Origin: Actinomycetota bacterium
Lineage (GTDB): Bacteria > Actinomycetota > Actinomycetes > Mycobacteriales > HKI-0501
NCBI GenBank assembly: GCA_030840805.1
Contig: JAVEDU010000064.1
Location: 1 to 64,000, forward strand
Direction of reading: 5' to 3'
DNA length: 64,000 nucleotides
The position numbers and the translations under genes are program-made. Below the pieces are notes generated by a model. It made no database searches. It worked only from the letters and a program-made list of their open reading frames with translations, and was not told where the DNA came from. How positions within the stretch are numbered: the first letter of the stretch is position 1; every line of letters starts with the position of its first letter. Shown piece after piece: positions 1 to 9,781 of the stretch.

Positions 1-31
1 TACGGCCGCCGGGGCTCGGGACGCGGACGTG

Positions 32-463
32 TCAGTGCTGGGCGTGGCTGCCCGTGTAGTACTCGAACAGCAGGCCGCCGACCGAGGCGATCACGGCGAC
101 GGCGCCGATCGCGATGAGCCACGGCGCCCAGAACACGATGCCGAGCCCGGCAATGGACGCCGCCGCGGCGACCGTGATGGGCCAGTAGCTGCCCGGGCTG
201 AAGAAGCCCAGGTCACCCGCGCCCTCGCTGATGTCGGCGTCCGCCCGGTCCTCGGGACGGAGGTCGATGCGCCGCGCCACGAACGAGAAGTAGCCGCCAC
301 ACATCATGCACAGGAAGCCGGCCAGGATGAGCGCCACGACGCCCACCCACTCGGTGCCCTGCGCGCTGCCAATGTCGATCTCCCGCGTCCACAGCCCGTA
401 CACGGCGGCCATGACGAACAGGAACACGGCGATGCCGTTGAAGATCCGGCTCTCGCTCCTCAT
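32..463 (-). CDS. ctaF: cytochrome c oxidase subunit 4 (actinobacterial CtaF)
   Basis: 143 aa, the usual length for the actinobacterial-type small subunit of the aa3 cytochrome c oxidase, which reduces oxygen at the cytoplasmic membrane. Four hydrophobic segments are visible: about residues 8-25, 38-58, 94-112 and 115-133. The charged loop between the two pairs holds RRIDLRPEDRADADISEGAG, typical of the family. It lies 31 bp downstream of ctaC on the same strand, so the two are probably cotranscribed. The family assignment rests on topology and recognised sequence. The subunit has no catalytic residues of its own. Confidence 0.93.
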   Translation of the reverse strand: MRSESRIFNGIAVFLFVMAAVYGLWTREIDIGSAQGTEWVGVVALILAGFLCMMCGGYFSFVARRIDLRPEDRADADISEGAGDLGFFSPGSYWPITVAAAASIAGLGIVFWAPWLIAIGAVAVIASVGGLLFEYYTGSHAQH

Positions 464-494
464 CGGGGAGTCCTTCCTCGCCGTCGAGCGGGGG

Positions 495-1382
495 TCAGCT
501 GGCCTGGCGCGTGTTGCGCCGGGTGTCGAACGGGTGCGTCGTCGTGGCGAACGGCTCCTGGCCGATCGCCCGGAGCGCGTCGGGGTTCGACATGCCGCTC
601 TGCCGGGCGTCGAGGTACCGGGCGTAGTCGGCCTGGCTCACCACGCGCATCTCGAAGTTCATGTTCGCGTGGTAGGTGCCGCAGAGCTCGGCACAGCGGC
701 CGACGAACGCGCCGGTCTTCGTCGGCCGGATCTCGAACGAGTTCGGGATACCGCCCGGGAAGACGTCCCGCTTGAACAGGATCTCCGGCACCCAGAACGA
801 GTGGATGACGTCGTTCGAGGTCTCGGTGAACCGGACGTTCTGGTCCTTGGGGATCACCAGGACGGGGATCTGGTCGGACGTGCCGACCGTGGTGACCGGG
901 CGCTCGTCGGCCGTCTTCGCCTCCGGGTACACGAACTGCCAGTTCCACTTGAAGGCAACGACCTCGACGGTGACGTCGGGGTTCTTCGACTCCTTCGTCA
1001 CGGCGCTCTCGACGATCGCGGTGTAGTAGAAGAGCACCGCGATGATCAGGAACGGCACGATCGTGTAGACGATCTCGATCGGCAGGTTGTACCGCGTCTG
1101 CGCGGGGAGCTCGTCCCCGCGCTTCCGGTAGCGGACGACACACCAGAAGATCAGGCCCCACACGGCGACCCCGACGACCAGGGCCGCGATGGTCGACGCG
1201 ATCCACAGGTCGAGCATCTGCTCGGACTGCGTGGTGATGCCCCGCGGCCAGCCGAAGCGGAGATTCTCCTCCGGCGAGCATCCGGACAACACCAGGACCG
1301 CCAGGCCCAGCAGACCCGCGGGCACCAGACGGCGCCCGGCGCGGCCGGACCGACGGTGTTCGAGCGACCGACTCGCGACCAC
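495..1382 (-). CDS. ctaC: cytochrome c oxidase subunit II, lipoprotein precursor
   Basis: 295 aa. It accepts electrons from the cytochrome bc1 branch and passes them to subunit I. The N-terminus is a signal peptide ending in a lipobox (LSGC, Cys35). Two membrane helices follow at about 58-80 and 99-121, then the periplasmic cupredoxin domain. All CuA ligands are present: His194 (VIHSFW), Cys230, Glu232, Cys234, His238 and Met241 (CAELCGTYHANM). The GTG start is supported by GGAGG about 8 bases upstream. It is first in a two-gene run with ctaF, divergent from the cysteine desulfurase. Confidence 0.96.
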   Translation of the reverse strand: MVASRSLEHRRSGRAGRRLVPAGLLGLAVLVLSGCSPEENLRFGWPRGITTQSEQMLDLWIASTIAALVVGVAVWGLIFWCVVRYRKRGDELPAQTRYNLPIEIVYTIVPFLIIAVLFYYTAIVESAVTKESKNPDVTVEVVAFKWNWQFVYPEAKTADERPVTTVGTSDQIPVLVIPKDQNVRFTETSNDVIHSFWVPEILFKRDVFPGGIPNSFEIRPTKTGAFVGRCAELCGTYHANMNFEMRVVSQADYARYLDARQSGMSNPDALRAIGQEPFATTTHPFDTRRNTRQAS

Positions 1383-1541
1383 CTGCAGAGCCTCCTCCGG
1401 AGCGCTCGGCGGCCACCCGGAGGAGGCGCCTGAGCAGTTCTCAACGACGATCGCACCCTACTCGACCGTCCATCGGGCAGCCCGCCGGGGGCGTTGGAGC
1501 GGGGCGGGGTGGGGGGTGGGGTCGGCGTTACGGTGCTCACC

Positions 1542-2690
1542 GTGACAGCCCCGGTCTATCTCGACGCCGCCTCCGCCGCGCCCCTGCACCCGGTCGCGCG
1601 AGAGGCGCTGCTCGCGGCCCTCGACGACGGCTGGGCCGACCCGGCCCGGCTGTACGGCGCGGGCCGCCGATCCCGGCAGCTGCTGGACGCCGCCCGGCAG
1701 ACCGTCGCCGAGTGTCTCGGCACCCGGGCGGACGAGGTGTCCTTCTGCGCGAACGGCACCCAGGCTGTGCACCGCGCCGTCCTGGGCGGGCTGGCCGGCC
1801 GCCGCCGGGCCGGGGACCTGTTCGTCCACTCGGCCGTCGAGCACTCCGCCGTACTGCACGCCGCGGAGCGCCATGTCGCGGACGGGGGCCGCGTGACCTC
1901 CGTAGGGGTCGACCGGCTCGGCCGGGTGGACGTGGACGCGTTCGCCGCGGCGGTCCGCGCCCCGGGCGTGGCGCTCGCCGCCCTGATGAGCGCCAACCAC
2001 GAGGTGGGCACGCTCCAGCCGGTCGGAGAGGTCGCCGAGGCGTGCGCCGCGACCGGTGTGCCGCTGTACGTGGACGCCGCCCAGACCGCGGGCCGCGGCC
2101 CGCTCCCGGCCGGCTGGTCGCTGGCGTCGGCGAGCGCTCACAAGTGGGGCGGGCCGCCCGGGGTCGGGGTGCTCGCGGTGCGCAAGGGCGTCCGGTGGTC
2201 CTCCCCCGACCCCGCCGACGAGCGCGAGGGCGGCCGGGTGCCGGGCGCCGAGAACGTCCCCGCGGTGCTCGCCGCCGCCGCCGCCCTCCGTGCGGTCACC
2301 GCGGAGGCCGCCGCCGAGGACGCCCGGCTGCGGCCGCTGGTCGACCGGATCCGCGCCACGGTGGCCGCCACCGTGCCGGACGTGGAGCTCGCCGGGGACC
2401 CGGACCGGCGGCTCCCGCACCTCGTCACGCTGTCCTGCCTGTACGTGGACGGGGAGGCGCTGCTGCACGCGCTGGACGCGCGCGGCTTCGCGGTGTCCAG
2501 CGGCTCCTCGTGCACCTCGTCGACGCTCACCCCGTCGCACGTGCTGGCGGCGATGGGCGTACTCAGCCACGGCAACGTCCGGCTGTCGCTGCACCGGGGA
2601 ACGACCGGGGCGGACGTGGACCGGTTCCTCGCGGAGTTCCCGGCGGTGGTCGCGGACCTGCGCCGCACGGCCGGGGTCGAGGGGCTGTGA
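1542..2690 (+). CDS. cysteine desulfurase (NifS/IscS-like, PLP-dependent)
   Basis: 382 aa from the GTG at 1542. A GTG at 1533 and a TTG at 1494 are also in frame; the 1542 start puts the family opening (VYLDAASAAPLHP) near the N-terminus. It is a class V aminotransferase-fold enzyme that takes sulfur from L-cysteine. The PLP lysine lies in SASAHKWGG (Lys201). The persulfide cysteine lies in SSGSSCTSS (Cys324), with the histidine of SANHEVG upstream. The next gene, a TusA-like carrier, overlaps its stop codon (GTGA), so the pair probably forms one sulfur-relay unit. In M. tuberculosis asnB occupies this place. No Isc or Suf scaffold genes adjoin it. Confidence 0.9.
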   Translation: MTAPVYLDAASAAPLHPVAREALLAALDDGWADPARLYGAGRRSRQLLDAARQTVAECLGTRADEVSFCANGTQAVHRAVLGGLAGRRRAGDLFVHSAVEHSAVLHAAERHVADGGRVTSVGVDRLGRVDVDAFAAAVRAPGVALAALMSANHEVGTLQPVGEVAEACAATGVPLYVDAAQTAGRGPLPAGWSLASASAHKWGGPPGVGVLAVRKGVRWSSPDPADEREGGRVPGAENVPAVLAAAAALRAVTAEAAAEDARLRPLVDRIRATVAATVPDVELAGDPDRRLPHLVTLSCLYVDGEALLHALDARGFAVSSGSSCTSSTLTPSHVLAAMGVLSHGNVRLSLHRGTTGADVDRFLAEFPAVVADLRRTAGVEGL

Positions 2691-2914
2691 CCCTCGTCCT
2701 GGACTGCCGAGGCCAGCGGTGCCCGCTGCCGGTGATCGTGCTCGCGCGGCGGATCGCCGACGTCGGACCCGGCGAACTGGTCCGGGTGGACGCCGACGAC
2801 CCGGCCGCGCCGAACGACGTCGCCGCGTGGTGCCGGATGCGCGGGCACACCTTCGTCGGCGTCGAACCTCAGCCCGACGGTGTACCCGGGATCGTGGTGC
2901 GGCGCGAGCCTTAG
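2687..2914 (+). CDS. TusA/SirA-like sulfur carrier
   Basis: 75 aa with the TusA-family CPxP motif (Cys12-Pro-Leu-Pro15). The cysteine would receive a persulfide from a desulfurase. The fold is also suggested by the DPAAPNDVAAWCRMRGH helix and the C-terminal VGVEPQPDG strand region. The GTG start overlaps the TGA of the desulfurase gene by four bases, giving translational coupling and making that enzyme the likely donor. In related genomes the two are sometimes annotated as one fused protein; here they are separate frames. The final sulfur acceptor cannot be read from the sequence. Confidence 0.88.
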   Translation: MTLVLDCRGQRCPLPVIVLARRIADVGPGELVRVDADDPAAPNDVAAWCRMRGHTFVGVEPQPDGVPGIVVRREP

Positions 2915-3028
2915 CTGTACCGCGGCGTCCGCGCCGGGCCCGAACCGGTGCGGCCCCGCCGTGCCGCGATCCGGTCGGCGTTCCCCGGCCGGGGCCCCGC
3001 GCGTCGCGGTGGCCGGGTCGGCCCGGCC

Positions 3029-4066
<1,038 letters not shown>

Positions 4067-4105
4067 CTACCGATCGGTACACTTTCCGACACCGACGTCG
4101 GGTTC

Positions 4106-4111
4106 TACTCT
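4106..4111 (+). promoter_or_regulatory. -10 box TACTCT, leaderless promoter
   Basis: The hexamer matches TAnnnT and ends 6 bases before the ATG at 4118, so transcription should begin at or next to the start codon. No Shine-Dalgarno sequence is present. Confidence 0.6.
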
Positions 4112-4117
4112 GGGCCC

Positions 4118-4357
4118 ATGTCCACACGCCCCGGAGTCCTCAGCCCCGACGATCTCACCGTCGGCGAGCAGGCCGACATGGCCACCCACCGCGTCGGCAC
4201 GCTGGACGCGCTGATCCGCGACTGCAGATCCCTGCCGGCCGGCTGGCTGCCCGCCTCCTCCCGCACGTCCGCGGTGCGGTACGCCCGGGTGCCGGTCCAG
4301 GACGAACTGGTGAGCCGCATCGGCGCACTCGGCGACGTCGAGTACCTGGACAACTAG
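4118..4357 (+). CDS. small conserved hypothetical protein
   Basis: 79 aa, acidic in its first half and without a signal peptide, membrane segment or cysteine pair. I do not recognise a characterised family. It has a leaderless-type promoter directly upstream and a strong hairpin 27 bp after its stop, so it is probably a separate transcription unit. It lies where M. tuberculosis has Rv2203, between the adenosine kinase and erpA landmarks, but I see no similarity that proves orthology. A short helical, possibly regulatory protein is all that can be said. Confidence 0.7.
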   Translation: MSTRPGVLSPDDLTVGEQADMATHRVGTLDALIRDCRSLPAGWLPASSRTSAVRYARVPVQDELVSRIGALGDVEYLDN

Positions 4358-4383
4358 ACCCCCCTTCCCCCCCAGGAACAGCA

Positions 4384-4414
4384 ACGGCCGCACCCCCGTC
4401 GGGAGTGCGGCCGT
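4384..4414. terminator. bidirectional intrinsic hairpin
   Basis: A perfect 10-bp stem (ACGGCCGCAC, loop of 11, GTGCGGCCGT) is followed by TTCTGT on the plus strand. It sits between the convergent ends of the 79-aa gene and erpA and can serve both. Confidence 0.8.
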
Positions 4415-4432
4415 TTCTGTCAGGCGGGTGAC

Positions 4433-4789
4433 CTAGCTGAACGAGTCACCACAGGCGCAGGAGCTGCCTGCGTTCGGGTTGTCGATCGTGAAGCCCTGCT
4501 TCTCGATCGTGTCGACGAAATCGATCGACGCGCCGGCGAGGTACGGAACACTCATCCGGTCCACCACGACCTCGACGCCGCCGAAGTCGGTCACCGTGTC
4601 GCCGTCGAGCGAGCGCTCGTCGAAGAACAGCTGGTAGCGCAGGCCCGAGCAACCGCCCGGCTGCACAGCGATGCGCAGCCGCAGGTCGTCCCGGCCTTCC
4701 TGGTCGAGCAGTGCCTTGACCTTGCCTGCGGCCTGGTCGGTGAGCACGACGCTCGTGGGGGTCTGCTCGGTCGTCTGGGGGACAGTCAC
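4433..4789 (-). CDS. erpA: iron-sulfur cluster insertion protein (A-type carrier)
   Basis: 118 aa. An HesB/IscA/ErpA-fold carrier that delivers Fe-S clusters to apoproteins. The three conserved cysteines are Cys47 (GGCSGLRY) and the C-terminal pair Cys111 and Cys113 (SSCACGDSFS). The GTG at 4789 has GGGAG upstream. The open frame runs further upstream, but without family similarity. Fe-S clients encoded nearby include NadA and LipA. It occupies the Rv2204c position of the mycobacterial gene order. Confidence 0.92.
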   Translation of the reverse strand: MTVPQTTEQTPTSVVLTDQAAGKVKALLDQEGRDDLRLRIAVQPGGCSGLRYQLFFDERSLDGDTVTDFGGVEVVVDRMSVPYLAGASIDFVDTIEKQGFTIDNPNAGSSCACGDSFS

Positions 4790-4889
4790 GTGTGGCTCCC
4801 GATGCTTTGGTGTTTCTCCGTCCGATGGCTTCAACGCGGTTCGGTGCGGAGTGCATTCCCATCTTCCCACATCGATTCCGTCGGGGCAC

Positions 4890-6011
4890 TCAACCGCGGC
4901 TCCACTCCTTCGCCACCCGGGCGGCCAGGGACCGCAGCGCCTCGGCGGGACGGCGGAGCGCCTCGTCCACCGAACCGGCGTGCTCGGCGAGCGAGTACGC
5001 CGCCTCGATCCCCGCGGCGGCCGCCTCCCGCTTGCCGACGTGCACCTGGCCCGCCAGCACCAGGCACGGGACACCCCGCTCCAGCGCGGCGCCCGCGACC
5101 CCGGACACCACCTTGCCCCGCAGCGACTGGGAGTCGAACGAGCCCTCGCCGGTGATCACGAGATCCGCCCGGTCCATCGCGTCGTCCAGCCCCACCAGGG
5201 TCCGGACCAGCTCGATGCCGGGCTCCCGGTGCCCGCCGACGGCGAGCAGCGCGGCCCCGAGCCCGCCCGCCGCTCCCCCGCCGGGCAGCGTGGCGAGATC
5301 CGGCGGGCAGCCGGGCAGGTCCGCGACCAGCACCTCCGCCCAGGTCTGCAGTGCCGCGTCGAGCAGCAGGACGTCCGCCCGGTCCGCGCCCTTCTGCGGC
5401 CCGTACACGGCACTCGCACCGTGCAGCCCGAGGAGCGGGTTGTCGACGTCGGAGGCCAGCACCACCTCCGCGCCCCGCAGCGCCGGTACGCCGCCGAGCC
5501 CGGCGCAGGCCGCGAGCGCCGCCCCGCCGTACGGGAGGGCCAGCCCGTCGGCGCCGAGCGGGGGCGCGCCGAGCGCCGCGTACATCCCGGCGCCGCCGTC
5601 GTTCGTCGCCGAGCCGCCGAGACCGACGACCACCCGCCGCGCGCCCGCCTCCACCGCCGCGGCGAGCAGCAGCCCCACGCCGTAGCTGGAGGCCACCCTC
5701 GGGTCCCGCTCGTCCGCCGCGAGGTGGTGGAGCCCGCAGGCCTGGGCGCTCTCCACATAGGCGGTGCCGCCGGCCAGCAGCACGGTGGCGGGCACCGGCC
5801 GGCCGAGCGGGTCGGACACGGTGAGCGTCAGCAGGTCCCCGCCGACCGTCGCGTGCAGCACCTCCACGAACCCGGGGCCACCGTCGGACAACGGACGGGG
5901 GTCCACCCGGTCGTGCGGCGCGCCGTCGGCCCACCCGAGGGCGACGGCCTCGGCGGCCTGGGCGGCACTCAACGTTCCGCCGAACGAGTCCGGCACCACG
6001 AGGACATCCAT
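4890..6011 (-). CDS. glycerate kinase
   Basis: 373 aa, full length for the GlxK/GarK type, which phosphorylates glycerate from glyoxylate or photorespiration-like pathways. Family landmarks are the N-terminal VVPDSFGGTLSA, LSDGGPGF, the glycine-rich GLGGSATNDGGAG, SDVDNPLLG with GPQKG, GGGAAGGLGAAL and TGEGSFDSQSLRGK near the C-terminus. It is the counterpart of Rv2205c. It lies 100 bp upstream of erpA on the same strand, so read-through into erpA is possible. The product, 2- or 3-phosphoglycerate, cannot be told from sequence. Confidence 0.93.
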   Translation of the reverse strand: MDVLVVPDSFGGTLSAAQAAEAVALGWADGAPHDRVDPRPLSDGGPGFVEVLHATVGGDLLTLTVSDPLGRPVPATVLLAGGTAYVESAQACGLHHLAADERDPRVASSYGVGLLLAAAVEAGARRVVVGLGGSATNDGGAGMYAALGAPPLGADGLALPYGGAALAACAGLGGVPALRGAEVVLASDVDNPLLGLHGASAVYGPQKGADRADVLLLDAALQTWAEVLVADLPGCPPDLATLPGGGAAGGLGAALLAVGGHREPGIELVRTLVGLDDAMDRADLVITGEGSFDSQSLRGKVVSGVAGAALERGVPCLVLAGQVHVGKREAAAAGIEAAYSLAEHAGSVDEALRRPAEALRSLAARVAKEWSRG

Positions 6012-6105
6012 GCGTGATCTCTACCACGGCGAAAAACCGCCGGTGCGCGCCCCTCCCTGTGGGAAAATCACGGCGACGGACATCACCCTTCCCGAGGAGC
6101 GGGCG

Positions 6106-7290
6106 TTGACCACCACCGTGGAGCCCACCGGCTGGACCGACCCGGACCCGACCCCCGCCGCCCTGCTGCTGCTCGGCCGCGCCACCGACCCGGACTCCGA
6201 GCGGGGGGTCGACTGCCCCGGCGCACTCCCGGCGGCGTCCGACCCGTCACTCGCCGAGCGGGCCCGGGTGGCCCGCGCCGCGCTGGGCGACCGGGCGTTC
6301 CTCCTCGGCCACCACTACCAGCGCGACGAGGTCATCGAGTTCGCCGACGTCACCGGCGACTCGTTCAAGCTCGCGCAGCAGGCGGCCGCCCGCCCCGAGG
6401 CCGAGTTCATCGTCTTCTGCGGCGTGCACTTCATGGCCGAGTCGGCCGACATCCTCACCGGCGCCCATCAGCGGGTGATCCTGCCGGACCTGGCCGCCGG
6501 CTGCTCGATGGCCGACATGGCCACGTTCGACCAGGTCTCCGAGGCGTGGGACGTCCTCGCCGACGCCGGGGTCGCCGACGTGACCGTGCCGGTGAGCTAC
6601 ATGAACTCCTCGGCCGACATCAAGGGCTTCACCGGCCGGCACGGCGGCACGATCTGCACCTCCTCGAACGCCGAGCGCGCACTCGACTGGGCGTTCGGGC
6701 GGGGCGAGAAGGTGCTGTTCCTGCCCGACCAGCACCTGGGCCGCAACACCGCCGTCCGCGACCTCGGCCTGTCCCTCGACGACTGCGTGCTGTTCGACCC
6801 GCACAAGCCGGGCGGCGGCCTCACCGGGCAGCAGCTCCGCGACGCGAAGATGATCCTCTGGCGCGGGCACTGCTCCGTGCACGGCCGGTTCACGCTGGAC
6901 TCGGTGAACGACGTCCGCGAGCGGGTGCCGGGCGTCAACGTCCTGGTGCACCCGGAGTGCCGCCACGAGGTGGTCGCCGCGGCCGACCAGGTCGGCTCGA
7001 CGGAGTACATCATCAAGGCCATCGAGGCCGCCCCGACCGGCAGCGCCTGGGCGATCGGCACCGAGCTGAACCTGGTCAAGCGCCTCGCGCTGGCCCACCC
7101 GGACAAGCGGATCATGTTCCTCGACAAGGCCGTGTGCTTCTGCTCCACGATGAACCGGATCGACCTGCCGCACCTGGTCTGGTCGCTGGAGTCGCTGGTG
7201 GCCGGCGAGGTCGTCAACCAGATCACCGTCGAGCCGGAGACCGCGCGGTACGCCCGCGCGGCCCTCGACCAGATGCTCGCCCTCCCCTAA
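6106..7290 (+). CDS. nadA: quinolinate synthase A
   Basis: 394 aa. It condenses iminoaspartate with dihydroxyacetone phosphate to quinolinate, the first committed intermediate of NAD synthesis, using a [4Fe-4S] cluster. Cysteine motifs typical of cluster binding are AAGCSMADM, GGTICTSSNA and KAVCFCSTMN. GHHYQRDE, FCGVHFMAESADIL and DQHLGRNT are also family blocks. The TTG start at 6106 was chosen because GAGGAG lies 6 bases upstream; in-frame upstream sequence has no family similarity. nadB and nadC are not in the window. NAD synthetase is encoded 40 kb away (46543). Confidence 0.95.
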   Translation: MTTTVEPTGWTDPDPTPAALLLLGRATDPDSERGVDCPGALPAASDPSLAERARVARAALGDRAFLLGHHYQRDEVIEFADVTGDSFKLAQQAAARPEAEFIVFCGVHFMAESADILTGAHQRVILPDLAAGCSMADMATFDQVSEAWDVLADAGVADVTVPVSYMNSSADIKGFTGRHGGTICTSSNAERALDWAFGRGEKVLFLPDQHLGRNTAVRDLGLSLDDCVLFDPHKPGGGLTGQQLRDAKMILWRGHCSVHGRFTLDSVNDVRERVPGVNVLVHPECRHEVVAAADQVGSTEYIIKAIEAAPTGSAWAIGTELNLVKRLALAHPDKRIMFLDKAVCFCSTMNRIDLPHLVWSLESLVAGEVVNQITVEPETARYARAALDQMLALP

Positions 7291-8174
7291 CGCCCCGCCC
7301 GCCTCCCCGCCTCGGCCACCAGCAGGTCGGTGAGGTCGGCCGCCTCCACCTCCAGACCACGGGCGGTGAACCAGCGCGCGACGTTCGCGGCGTCGCGCGC
7401 CAGGAACTCCCGCCCCCGCGGGTGGGCGACGACGTCGACCGCCTGCGGGAGATCGATGAGCACGAGTCGCTCACGGTGGACCAGCAGGTTGTACGGCGAC
7501 AGGTCGGCATGCGCGTACCCGAGCCGGGCCAGCGTCACCGTGGCCTCGACGCACTGCTCCCAGAGGGACGCGAGCAGGGCGGCGTCCGGGTGGAGCTGGG
7601 CGAGCCGCGGTGCGGCGGTCCCGTCCGGTTCGCCGACGAACTCCATCAGCAGTTCGGTCCCGGCCAGCGACACCGGGTACGGCACCGGGGCGCCCGCCTC
7701 CCACAGCCGGGCGAGGATCGCGAACTCCGCCGCGGCCCACTGCTGGGCGATCAGGTCCCGGCCGAACTCGGTCCGCGTCACCATCGCGCGGTTCTCCCGG
7801 CTGCGGCGGACCCGGCGGCCCTCCAGGTAGCCGGCGTCGCGTTGGAACGCCCGGTGCCGGGCGTCCCTGTACCGCTTCGCGGCGAGCAGGCAGCGCTCCC
7901 CGGTGCCGGGGATGCCGCGTTCGAGCAGGAAGACCTCGGCCTCCTTGCCGGTCTTGAGGATGCCGCGCTCGTGGTCGACGGCGGCTCCGGCCGTGACGAG
8001 CCAGCCGGGGGCGGGGTGCGGGCCACGGAGGCCGGCGACGATGCCGTCCCAGGTGGACCAGCGATCGCCGGCGTCGGGTGCGTCGTCCTGGTCGGACCGC
8101 TCCGGGCGCGCGCGGCGGCGGGCACGGACGGGTCCGAGATCATCGTGATCGGGGTCGTACGAGTAGCGGGGCAA
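7287..8174 (-). CDS. RIO1-family atypical serine kinase/ATPase
   Basis: 295 aa. A RIO-type kinase-fold protein. The nucleotide-binding loop is KTGKEAEVFLLE (RIO signature STGKEA), followed by the lysine of LLAAKRYRD. The catalytic loop is HADLSPYNLLV and the metal-binding motif LIDLPQAVD, with Asp in place of the DFG aspartate as usual for RIO proteins. The first 40 residues are charged and probably disordered. Its stop overlaps that of nadA by four bases in convergent orientation. The cellular substrate is unknown. Confidence 0.9.
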   Translation of the reverse strand: MPRYSYDPDHDDLGPVRARRRARPERSDQDDAPDAGDRWSTWDGIVAGLRGPHPAPGWLVTAGAAVDHERGILKTGKEAEVFLLERGIPGTGERCLLAAKRYRDARHRAFQRDAGYLEGRRVRRSRENRAMVTRTEFGRDLIAQQWAAAEFAILARLWEAGAPVPYPVSLAGTELLMEFVGEPDGTAAPRLAQLHPDAALLASLWEQCVEATVTLARLGYAHADLSPYNLLVHRERLVLIDLPQAVDVVAHPRGREFLARDAANVARWFTARGLEVEAADLTDLLVAEAGRRAGR

Positions 8175-8394
8175 CGCGGGGCTCCAGAGGGAGAGGGCGC
8201 CCCGGCGGTGTCAGGCTCGGGGCGGCGGAACGAGGGCAGGCCGCAGCCGGGCGACAGTCACAGCGCACCTCCCTCGACTCGGGCCCCTCTGGTGATTTCC
8301 ACCATCCGCGACCGCCAGCCGACCCGTCAACACAATTTCCGGCGACTACCCTTCACGGAGTCCCTCTCGACATGTCTGCGAGCTCAGGAGCCCC

Positions 8395-9750
8395 GTGACC
8401 GACGACGTTCTGGTGGTGCACGGCGGTTCGCCGCTCCGTGGGGAGATCCACGTCCGCGGTGCCAAGAACCTCGTTCCGAAGGCGATGGTGGCCGCGCTGC
8501 TCGGTGAGACGCCGAGCACGCTGCGAAACATCCCCGGCGTCCGCGACGTCGAGGTCGTCACCGGGCTACTGGAGGCGCACGGCGTCACGGTCGTCCGCAA
8601 CGGCGACGAGCTGGTCATGGACCCCACCCGGGTCGAGCTGGCGAGCGTGGACGAGATCAACGTGCACGCCGGAGCCAGCCGCATCCCGATCCTGTTCTGC
8701 GGTCCGCTGCTGCACCGCCTCGGCCACGCGTTCATCCCGGACCTCGGCGGCTGCCGGATCGGCGACCGGCCGATCGACTTTCACCTCGAGGCGCTCCGCC
8801 AGTTCGGCGCAACGGTCGACAAGACCCCCGACGGCCTGCACCTGTCCGCGCCGCAGCGGCTGCGCGGCACCAAGCTCGAGCTGCCGTACCCCAGCGTCGG
8901 CGCCACCGAGCAGGTCCTGCTCACCGCGGTCCGGGCGGAGGGCGTCACCGAACTGCGGAACGCCGCCGTCGAGCCGGAGATCATCGACCTCATCGCGGTG
9001 CTGCAGAAGATGGGCGCGCTGATCACGGTCCAGACCGACCGGGTCATCCGGATCACCGGCGTGGACCGGCTGGACGGATACGTGCACACCGCGCTGCCCG
9101 ACCGGCTGGAGGCGGCGAGCTGGGCGTGCGCGGCGCTCGCCACCCGCGGCGACATCTACGTCCACGGGGCCTCGCAGGTCGACATGATGACGTTCCTCAA
9201 CGTCTTCCGGAGCCTCGGCGGGGCGTTCGAGGTCGACGACCGCGGGCCCGGCGGGCTCGGGGGAATCCGGTTCTGGCACCCGGGGGGCGACCTGACGGCG
9301 ATGGCCATCGAGACCGCCGTCCACCCGGGGTTCCAGACCGACTGGCAGCAGCCGCTCGTCGTCGCGCTCACCCAGGCGTCCGGGCTGTCGATCGTGCACG
9401 AGACCGTGTACGAGAACCGGCTCGGCTTCACCGACGCGCTGGTCACCATGGGCGCACACATCCAGTTGTACCGCGAGTGCCTGGGCGGGACGCCGTGCCG
9501 GTTCGGCCAGCGGAACTTCCAGCACTCCGCCGTCATCAGCGGGCCGACGAAGCTGCACGCCGCCGAGCTGGTCATCCCGGACCTCCGCGGCGGGTTCAGC
9601 TACCTGATCGCGGCACTCGCCGCCGAGGGCACCTCGCGGGTGCACGGCATCGAGCTGATCCAGCGTGGGTACGGCGACTTCGACGGCAAGCTCGCGGCCC
9701 TCGGCGCCCGGGTGGAGCGGTCCGCGCCGGAGTCGGTACCGGCGCAATGA
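8395..9750 (+). CDS. murA: UDP-N-acetylglucosamine 1-carboxyvinyltransferase (MurA family, divergent)
   Basis: 451 aa, slightly longer than the usual 418. It transfers enolpyruvate from PEP to UDP-GlcNAc, the first committed step of peptidoglycan. The GAKN Lys-Asn pair is present. The active-site loop keeps Cys (GGCRIGDRP), unlike M. tuberculosis, which has Asp there and is fosfomycin-resistant. TDWQQP keeps the catalytic Asp. The usual DLRAS motif reads DLRGG, so this is a divergent branch and could be a second, non-essential copy. The GTG start has AGGAG 4 bases upstream. About 220 bp before it contain no gene. Confidence 0.87.
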   Translation: MTDDVLVVHGGSPLRGEIHVRGAKNLVPKAMVAALLGETPSTLRNIPGVRDVEVVTGLLEAHGVTVVRNGDELVMDPTRVELASVDEINVHAGASRIPILFCGPLLHRLGHAFIPDLGGCRIGDRPIDFHLEALRQFGATVDKTPDGLHLSAPQRLRGTKLELPYPSVGATEQVLLTAVRAEGVTELRNAAVEPEIIDLIAVLQKMGALITVQTDRVIRITGVDRLDGYVHTALPDRLEAASWACAALATRGDIYVHGASQVDMMTFLNVFRSLGGAFEVDDRGPGGLGGIRFWHPGGDLTAMAIETAVHPGFQTDWQQPLVVALTQASGLSIVHETVYENRLGFTDALVTMGAHIQLYRECLGGTPCRFGQRNFQHSAVISGPTKLHAAELVIPDLRGGFSYLIAALAAEGTSRVHGIELIQRGYGDFDGKLAALGARVERSAPESVPAQ

Positions 9751-9768
9751 CCGGCGGCCCCGCTGCAC

Positions 9769-9774
9769 TAGGCT
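9769..9774 (+). promoter_or_regulatory. -10 box TAGGCT, leaderless promoter
   Basis: TAnnnT hexamer ending 7 bases before the GTG at 9782; no ribosome binding site is present in between. Confidence 0.6.
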
Positions 9775-9781
9775 GCGCAGC

